64,000 bases of DNA, taken from positions 2,666,001 to 2,730,000 of the forward strand of contig OZ245025.1 in assembly GCA_965223465.1 (NCBI GenBank). The letters run 5' to 3'. The notes below the pieces were generated by a model, which saw only the letters and a list, made by a program, of their open reading frames with translations, did no database searches and was not told where the DNA came from. Of the stretch, positions 58,545 to 64,000 are shown in pieces; positions within the stretch are counted from its first letter, which is position 1, and the number at the start of each line of letters is the position of its first letter. Source of the stretch: JAAELZ01 sp965223465. GTDB taxonomy: Bacteria > Pseudomonadota > Gammaproteobacteria > Arenicellales > Poriferihabitantaceae. The translations under genes and the position numbers were made by a program.

Positions 58545-60151
58545 ACCTTGTTCTCAAACCGAGCTTGCCAGAAACAGAACTTCAACTAATGAGCCGAACA
58601 GGAAAAAACAGCTCTTTAAGCGATGCTGATAGTGGCCAATTTGGTCACGAAGGGCGCACACTAATGAGCGTTCGGGGTATAAGCAAGTCGTTTGGAGGGC
58701 AAACCATCCTCAAGAACATCAGTTTTAATGTCTCGGCTGGTCAGGTCATACTGCTTCAAGGAGCAAACGGGTCGGGAAAAACCACCTTAGTAAATATACT
58801 GACTGGTTACCTACAGCCAGATCATGGTGAAATACAATTTCATGAAAACGGTAATGCGGAGTGTTTTCGTTTTCCAAGAAGATGGTGGCAGCAACTTAAC
58901 CCCTGGGATCATTTTCTTCCCGAACGTGTTGCGAGTAATCGGATCGGTCGAAGCTGGCAAGACGTTCGGCTCTTCTCCACCTTGAGCTTGGAGGACAATA
59001 TAGTAGTCGCCGCACCTGAAGTGCCAGAAGAAGGTTTGTTGCGAGTGCTTTTTCAGAGAAACAGGGCTAAACGCTCCCTCGCAAAAATGCGAGAAACTGC
59101 GAAGAATCTGCTTGCTACGCTGGGTCTGGACGACCGTTCTTCCTCATCTGCGGACAAAATCTCACTCGGCCAAACCAAGCGTGTAGCAATCGCAAGGTCT
59201 GTGCATGCAGGCGCTAGAGTTCTTTTTCTGGATGAGCCACTTTCCGGTTTAGATAAAAAGGGAGTAGAAAATGTACTCGCTCTTCTGAAAGCACTAGTTG
59301 CAAAGCAGCATTTAACATTGGTAGTGGTCGAGCACGCATGGAATATGAACCATGTTAAACCCTTGGCAGACATTTTATGGACGATGGAGGATGGGCAAAT
59401 ACGAACCGAGCGCGTAAACAAGAACAAGATTAGAGCATCACAAAGAGAACCGCTGTATTCGAACATAGCTAACTTGTTCCCTGGTTTTGTTCTCGTTGAA
59501 ACCCGAACGCTGTATTCAGGTGCTTTGTTGGAGTTATATCGCCCCGAGAAAGCGACCTCAGAAACAGAAGTAATCCTTGAAGTTCGAGATGCTGTGATCT
59601 ATCGCGGCAAACGGCTTGTAATCGGCTCTCCTGTAGAGGAAAAGGAACTAACTAATGGATTGAGTTTTCAGATTAGGGCGGGGGACCTTGTTATATTGCG
59701 AGCGCCCAATGGTTGGGGAAAAACGACTCTGTTGGATGCACTGAGCGGTATCACAAGGGTGGTACAAGGTGAGGTCATCTATCGAGACGCAAGAATAGAC
59801 CACATACCTGCCTGGGAACGATCACGCAAAGGACTACGCTACATTCGCGCTAACAACGGTGACTACAATTCACTAACTGTAGGCGAGGTATCCGAATTGA
59901 TCTCGCCTGGGTCATCCGATACCAGAATCGGAACAGGTAAGTTGTTCGCCTCGCTCAGTGGAGGACAAAAAAAAATGATTCAGTTGGAGCTCATTAACAA
60001 TGTTCGAGACGGATTGATCCTGATGGATGAGCCCTTTGGATCTTTAGATGTGCGCAACATTAAGAATATAGTTGCTGATACTAGACGGTTTTTAGTAGAA
60101 AGTCAGCAAGGTGCAGTTTTGCTGGCATTGCCCACAGGCATATCAACTTGA
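58541..60151 (+). CDS. Fused double ABC ATPase (LivG-LivF type)
   Basis: A 536-residue protein with two ABC domains in one chain. Domain 1 (about 42-285) has Walker A GANGSGKTT near 74-82, signature SLGQTKR and Walker B VLFLDEPLSGLD. Domain 2 (about 340-536) has RAPNGWGKTT near 387-396, LSGGQKKMIQ near 471, and LILMDEPFGSLD near 492. In most LivHMGF systems these are two genes, so the fusion is notable; domain 1 has a serine-leucine signature in place of LSGG. It powers the permease pair. It overlaps the permease by 4 bases and is followed by the hydrolase. Confidence 0.9.
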   Translation: MNLVLKPSLPETELQLMSRTGKNSSLSDADSGQFGHEGRTLMSVRGISKSFGGQTILKNISFNVSAGQVILLQGANGSGKTTLVNILTGYLQPDHGEIQFHENGNAECFRFPRRWWQQLNPWDHFLPERVASNRIGRSWQDVRLFSTLSLEDNIVVAAPEVPEEGLLRVLFQRNRAKRSLAKMRETAKNLLATLGLDDRSSSSADKISLGQTKRVAIARSVHAGARVLFLDEPLSGLDKKGVENVLALLKALVAKQHLTLVVVEHAWNMNHVKPLADILWTMEDGQIRTERVNKNKIRASQREPLYSNIANLFPGFVLVETRTLYSGALLELYRPEKATSETEVILEVRDAVIYRGKRLVIGSPVEEKELTNGLSFQIRAGDLVILRAPNGWGKTTLLDALSGITRVVQGEVIYRDARIDHIPAWERSRKGLRYIRANNGDYNSLTVGEVSELISPGSSDTRIGTGKLFASLSGGQKKMIQLELINNVRDGLILMDEPFGSLDVRNIKNIVADTRRFLVESQQGAVLLALPTGIST

Positions 60152-60161
60152 GGTGACTAAA

Positions 60162-60887
60162 ATGATAAGAGAAGAATTGCTGTTTGCCAATCAATATGGG
60201 AGCCCTCTGATATTTTTAATCCCGGGCGGTACAGGCTCAAAAAGAATAGAGAAACGCGGATACGTTGCAACTGCTTCGTATTTCTGGCTGAGAGGGTACT
60301 CGGCCTATATCGCTGAGACCGCCGGTCAGGATGGTAATCCGGGAGTGTTTTCGCTTACTCGCTGCCTTGATGAATGCAAGAGTGCTTTGAAATCTCTAAT
60401 CCAGGAGTATGGTCCGTCAAGAGTTATATTATTCGGTAGTTGCAGCGGTGGGACGGTTGCAACCCATCTGGCTACCGATGATGATATAGAGATTGACGGG
60501 CTGGCCCTATGGGAAACACTACCTGTATTTGAAGAGCCCGGAAGGCTTGAATTCGTATCACGTGCAACCGGAGTAGTGACATTATCGGACAATTTTTTTG
60601 GGGAATACCTGGAGACGGCTGACAAGGCGGGTAAGGTAAAATGTGCGGTACTTTCCCTGTATGGTGACAAACAAGCGCCTCCAGTATTTTTTGCGAAGGA
60701 TGCCGAGGAGATTAAACGCATATTTAGTTCTGCTGAGTCGCTCGAGTCGCATTGTTTCAGCGGTGCCGATCACAACCTGGTAAGGGGAACAAACCCAACC
60801 CTCTTACATGAAATCCTCCAGTATATCGATACACGACTATCAGGTCCCAGCCAACAAGAGGTCTTACAGGTCAATGTATCAACTTAA
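60162..60887 (+). CDS. Alpha/beta hydrolase
   Basis: 241 residues from the ATG at 60162 with GAGGTGA upstream. LIFLIPGGTGS is the oxyanion loop; VILFGSCSGGTVATHLA (GSCSGG 92-97) is the nucleophile elbow, with either Cys94 (as in dienelactone hydrolases) or a neighbouring Ser as the nucleophile. LYGDKQAPPVF and CFSGADHNLVRG supply the probable Asp and His. It is encoded between the ATPase and the binding-protein gene, so it may hydrolyse the imported compound (an ester, amide or lactone). The substrate is unknown. Confidence 0.78.
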   Translation: MIREELLFANQYGSPLIFLIPGGTGSKRIEKRGYVATASYFWLRGYSAYIAETAGQDGNPGVFSLTRCLDECKSALKSLIQEYGPSRVILFGSCSGGTVATHLATDDDIEIDGLALWETLPVFEEPGRLEFVSRATGVVTLSDNFFGEYLETADKAGKVKCAVLSLYGDKQAPPVFFAKDAEEIKRIFSSAESLESHCFSGADHNLVRGTNPTLLHEILQYIDTRLSGPSQQEVLQVNVST

Positions 60888-61047
60888 ATCATGAAAAGTT
60901 TTAGTCAGAGTAGTCGGACTGATTTGAACTTTGGTTTGACATTTTGTGAATCCAAAACAAAACCGCTTTCGGTTGAACCTATCATGCCTGACTTCGTAGC
61001 GGAAACTTACACTACATCAACACCCTTTTTCGGAGAGTAATACTAAA

Positions 61048-62238
61048 ATGAACGCAAAGAATCAACCCAACTCGCGCACACTATGGCTTCTTGTAGTAGT
61101 CATCGTAGCGTCCATAGCGATCCTTCTAAAACTGAGTTCTTATTCGCAAAATGATTACGGCAGCAAAGAGCAAAATGCTATCGACTATAGGTTTGAGGTC
61201 ATACTACCGCTGACCGGGAATCTGGCCTTTTTAGGTGTGCCGATAAAAAATGCCCTGGAACTCGCCGAGGAAGACTGGGAGCAGAAACTGTCTGAGTCCG
61301 ACATCTCTATTGAACTCTTATTCGGCGACTCGCAGGGAGCACCCGCCAAAGCATTGTCTATTCACAAACAAAATGCCGCTACCGGTAAGGTCGACGCTAC
61401 GTTTTCATTTCTATCCGGGCAAACGCTCGCGCTTAAACCTGTCGTGGCAGAAAGCGGGGGACTTTTTGTGGCTGCCACGGTCGATCCTTCAGTCACAGAA
61501 AACTCTACTAACATGATACGGCCGTATTACAGTTTTGGTGCTGAAGCCAATGCGATTCTAGAGGTGATCAAGGAAGAGGCACCGGCCACTGTAGGGATGA
61601 TCTATTCCCTGGATTCAGCTACAGCTTACGCGGCGGAAAATATTACGCTGCCAGGTCTCCGTAGCATGGGTATCAATACTTCTGTAGAAACCTTTAAGGT
61701 TGGACAGAGAGAGTTCAGAAACCAGGTTGTGTCTGTAAAAAACAGTAACCCTGATATTGTGCTAACAAATGGGTTCGGTTCGGACTTACCTTTTTTGATA
61801 AATACCCTGCGGGAACAGGAAGTATTTCCACCCGCACAGGTGATTGGGCCTATCGGGATTGCAGACGCTATTCCGTCACAGGGAACAGATCCGTTTCGCG
61901 GAGTTAAATATTTTGGCCCTCCTTTCCTTCTTCCAGGTTATGAACAAGAGAACGATATTTTCTCGAAGTTCAAAGCGCGCTACATAGAGCAATATAACGC
62001 AAAGCAATTTGGGGAATCTTCTGTCTATGCCTATGACGCATACAGCCTCCTTGCAAAAGCCCTGCTAAATACTCGATCAAGTGAGGCTGGCACACTTTTT
62101 CTGCATATGGTCGAAAATAACCTGGGCGGTCTTGCCGGCGAGTACGATTTTGATGTGAATGGAAATACTAATCTTCCCGTTGCCTACTCACATATTGAAG
62201 ATACAGGTGAAATCAAACTTCTCAGGGTGTTTGAGTAG
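61048..62238 (+). CDS. ABC substrate-binding protein (Leu/Ile/Val-binding type)
   Basis: A 396-residue exported protein with one uncleaved-looking N-terminal membrane segment (LWLLVVVIVASIAILL), so it is probably anchored in the inner membrane facing the periplasm. FEVILPLTGNLAFLGVPIKNALELAEEDW and the two-lobe pattern of Peripla_BP_6 (YAYDAYSLLAKALL at the end) identify the family. CGGAGAG lies upstream. It feeds the LivH/LivM-like permease; the ligand may be an amino acid or a related compound. Confidence 0.85.
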   Translation: MNAKNQPNSRTLWLLVVVIVASIAILLKLSSYSQNDYGSKEQNAIDYRFEVILPLTGNLAFLGVPIKNALELAEEDWEQKLSESDISIELLFGDSQGAPAKALSIHKQNAATGKVDATFSFLSGQTLALKPVVAESGGLFVAATVDPSVTENSTNMIRPYYSFGAEANAILEVIKEEAPATVGMIYSLDSATAYAAENITLPGLRSMGINTSVETFKVGQREFRNQVVSVKNSNPDIVLTNGFGSDLPFLINTLREQEVFPPAQVIGPIGIADAIPSQGTDPFRGVKYFGPPFLLPGYEQENDIFSKFKARYIEQYNAKQFGESSVYAYDAYSLLAKALLNTRSSEAGTLFLHMVENNLGGLAGEYDFDVNGNTNLPVAYSHIEDTGEIKLLRVFE

Positions 62239-62611
62239 AGCAGCATTTTTTTAAACTATATTGCAATTATGCACAACGCCCTTCATCTGCGGAGGGCATT
62301 GCCATTTTGGCCGTTCTTGATCTTCCCCCCCGCAGTGATACCATCGTCATTGAGGGGATTTAGCCGAAGAGGTAAGACACTTGGTTTGATACCACCGCCA
62401 AGTCTGTTTTTAAAGGTCCTTAAGTCTAATAGGCTAAGTTATGTATAGAGGATCGGGGGAAGTCCAGACGTGATAGAATTGAACGAGCACACTTAGATTA
62501 CGGGAAGCTGTTTTTATGTAATGGTATGGTCAGCTTAGACCATACCAATTTGCAATGCTTACCAAAAGTCTAAGCTTCAGTTAAATTGACTAAGATAAAA
62601 TTAATAAATTC
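62239..62611. other. Intergenic region with two hairpins
   Basis: About 370 bases. GCCCTTC and GGAGGGC (about 62278-62298) form a loose hairpin after the binding-protein gene and could end that transcript. The strong hairpin at 62522-62547 lies before the last gene. The rest shows nothing. Confidence 0.45.
62522..62547 (+). terminator. Perfect 10-bp hairpin
   Basis: TGGTATGGTC, loop AGCTTA, GACCATACCA, followed only by AATTT. It may be a terminator-like or attenuator structure between the binding-protein gene and the final gene. Confidence 0.4.
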
Positions 62612-64000
62612 ATGCAAGAATCTTCCGTTGAAAATATGGCTCAACTCTATGAGTCATTCATGGGTTTCGAGAGACAGGAAAATGAGGAAAAAATCAAAGC
62701 TTTCTTTAAGAAGATGCTGGTTGGCCTCGATAAACCCTGTTTCAAACAGGGAAGAAAAAAGATCAATATAAGAATCTTATCAATAGGCACTGGTTACGGT
62801 CGTATAGAAATACCGTTTTTTCATTCTTATATTCAATGGGTGTTGGATAAGGCGGGCCGTGAAATAGACGCCTCTCGCGAAATACAATTTGACATTATCT
62901 GTGTCGAGCCTCAGCCATCTTTTTTAGACAAACTCAATAGTGAATTAGATTATTTTAGAAAGAATATAAAACAGACCAGAGCGAAAAATAAATTTAGAGT
63001 ACTTACAGATGTAAAAGCCAAAACGCTCGGAGAAATAGACTTTAGGAAAAAACCTTTCAGGGTTCGATTCCACTGTGTTATCGGTATCCTGTCTATGCAG
63101 TTTGAGACCAAGCTCAAAACGGTATTCCCGTTACTTCTCCAGAATATTTCACCAGAAGGAATTTTGTTAATTGGAGATGCGGACAATCACGGAAAATGGG
63201 TCTCCACACCACCCAAGAAAGCTGAGCGGCCAGTGCTCAAAGAGCACATTCTGTGGTATGAAATATGGAGAAGATGGCATGGATTGCTGAGAGAAAACTG
63301 GATCAACAATCGCCTGCGTATTTTTACAGCCCACGATTCTTCTGTACTGGTAAATACTGCCATAGATACTGGCTTTAGAAATATTAGCGAAAAGAGCTTT
63401 TCATGGAATATAAGTATCGATTCAGCGGTCTTAAAACAAGTATTTGACAACGTGAGAGATGGGAAATGGAAAATATCGGTCAGTTCCCTCTATGTCGAAG
63501 ACCTGCATAAGGCCAAGATAATCCTGGATGAATTAGAGGAGCAATTCTGGAGCAAAATCGATGAAGGAAAAACTATTGAGTTCTGCAACGGGTTGCGTTT
63601 TCACCTGCTACAAAGAGATCCGAAAACTTCGGATAGCGCTAAAGACAATCTCCTGCAAAAGTCGGTGTTGAGGTCTTCACATAGAAACTTACAGAATCAA
63701 GGACTCCATTGGTATGCAGAACTAGTAGGAGAAAAACAAAACTTATCAAGAACGAAACTTCTGGAGCATCTAACCCGGTCACTATCAAGGCACTTGGAGA
63801 TCGAAAACGGTAGTTTCGTAGTTGGGTTGAGTGTCAACCCACATGAGTTAAGCGCCCCGCACGCTTGTTCTGCAGGACATCTGGTTCCCTTTTCGACTGC
63901 TGCTTACAGTGATCAAAGGATTGAAGATACAAAAGAATATTTCTCAGGTTTGGCATGCACGGACGAAATACCTCTGGATATTGCTGGTCCGCGCGTATGG
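62612..64000 (+). CDS. Large methyltransferase-like protein (3' end outside window)
   Basis: The frame opens at ATG 62612 and stays open for 463 codons to the end of the window. There is no good SD. Residues 50-170 look like a class I methyltransferase: RILSIGTGYGRIEIPFF (motif I, about 55-70), IICVEPQPSFLDKL (motif II), and CVIGILSMQFETKLK with GILLIGDAD (motif IV region). The remaining part (170-463) has no recognised domain and contains several His and Cys (LSAPHACSAGHLVPF) near the visible end. It follows the ABC operon by 370 bases and could modify its imported product. Family assignment of the N terminus is moderate; the rest is unknown. Confidence 0.6.
   Translation, partial: MQESSVENMAQLYESFMGFERQENEEKIKAFFKKMLVGLDKPCFKQGRKKINIRILSIGTGYGRIEIPFFHSYIQWVLDKAGREIDASREIQFDIICVEPQPSFLDKLNSELDYFRKNIKQTRAKNKFRVLTDVKAKTLGEIDFRKKPFRVRFHCVIGILSMQFETKLKTVFPLLLQNISPEGILLIGDADNHGKWVSTPPKKAERPVLKEHILWYEIWRRWHGLLRENWINNRLRIFTAHDSSVLVNTAIDTGFRNISEKSFSWNISIDSAVLKQVFDNVRDGKWKISVSSLYVEDLHKAKIILDELEEQFWSKIDEGKTIEFCNGLRFHLLQRDPKTSDSAKDNLLQKSVLRSSHRNLQNQGLHWYAELVGEKQNLSRTKLLEHLTRSLSRHLEIENGSFVVGLSVNPHELSAPHACSAGHLVPFSTAAYSDQRIEDTKEYFSGLACTDEIPLDIAGPRVW

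Noticed and set aside
1..64000. CRISPR array
   Set aside because: No series of short direct repeats with unique spacers was found; the only regular repeat is the 270-bp coding array.

Overview
The window looks like accessory DNA from a moderately AT-rich, probably marine, gammaproteobacterium. The evidence is indirect: bacterial sigma-70 and sigma-54 promoter patterns, a tRNA-Lys(TTT) used as an integration site, a MobH-type relaxase with ArdC, Xer-like recombinases, an Rhs toxin and IS481/IS5-type insertion sequences. No housekeeping protein operon is present, so the species cannot be named and chromosome versus plasmid cannot be decided.

Layout. (1) 1-16042 is one side of an island integrated at the 3' end of tRNA-Lys (16043-16118, minus). 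Its integrase (14977-16011) and overlapping excisionase-like gene abut the tRNA. The island carries a helicase-like fragment, an XRE/RuvC-like pair, two very small minus-strand ORFs each with a Shine-Dalgarno and its own terminator, a convincing structured small RNA (3101-3250), two VirD4/HerA-type ATPases flanking a membrane protein, a SIR2-STAND-TPR protein typical of anti-phage systems, and a solitary DNA methyltransferase. (2) 16542-24609 starts with a second tyrosine recombinase and holds a patchwork of single cargo genes: a methyltransferase with a nonsense codon, a DUF5680 protein, an MFS exporter, another methyltransferase, DUF1203, a LysE exporter, a secreted protein, HigBA and a gene remnant. 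(3) 24661-37240 is a giant surface or secreted Rhs toxin of 3997 residues with a NucA/NucB-like DNase tip and a candidate immunity gene one base downstream. (4) 37726-44161 holds conjugation and plasmid-type genes (MobH relaxase, ArdC), a third tyrosine recombinase beside a dif-like 11-6-11 palindrome, a RES-toxin remnant, a RelBE-like pair and a frameshifted thermonuclease. A 28-bp sequence occurs once at 17610 and once, inverted, at 42388.

(5) 46217-51522 is the most interesting part: what appears to be an uncharacterised ribosomally made, modified peptide (RiPP-like) cluster. A 71-residue precursor ends in three tandem repeats starting Cys-Ala-Gly. It is followed by a nucleotidyltransferase (NTP_transf_5 type) and a thymidylate-kinase-like protein. 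Converging on them is an operon of an HPr-kinase-like protein, a HIT-like protein and a protein with a nucleoside-diphosphate-kinase-like domain. A divergent gene encodes a CmcJ/NvfI-type Fe(II)/2-oxoglutarate oxygenase-like enzyme. Five of the enzymes handle nucleotides or phosphoryl groups, and no lanthipeptide cyclase, YcaO, radical SAM or lasso cyclase is visible.

(6) 51523-54220 is insertion-sequence wreckage: a 3'-truncated IS481, a 19-bp inverted-repeat pair, and a complete but decayed IS5-family element with a 4-bp target duplication. (7) 54618-56535 is an operon behind a near-perfect sigma-54 promoter. It encodes two small secreted proteins, one made of two imperfect 40-residue repeats, and a lipoprotein with a peptidoglycan-binding domain, suggesting an amyloid- or holdfast-like surface structure. 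(8) 56773-64000 encodes a branched-chain-amino-acid-type ABC transporter with the two ATPases fused in one chain, an alpha/beta hydrolase, the binding protein, and a methyltransferase-like gene that runs off the window.
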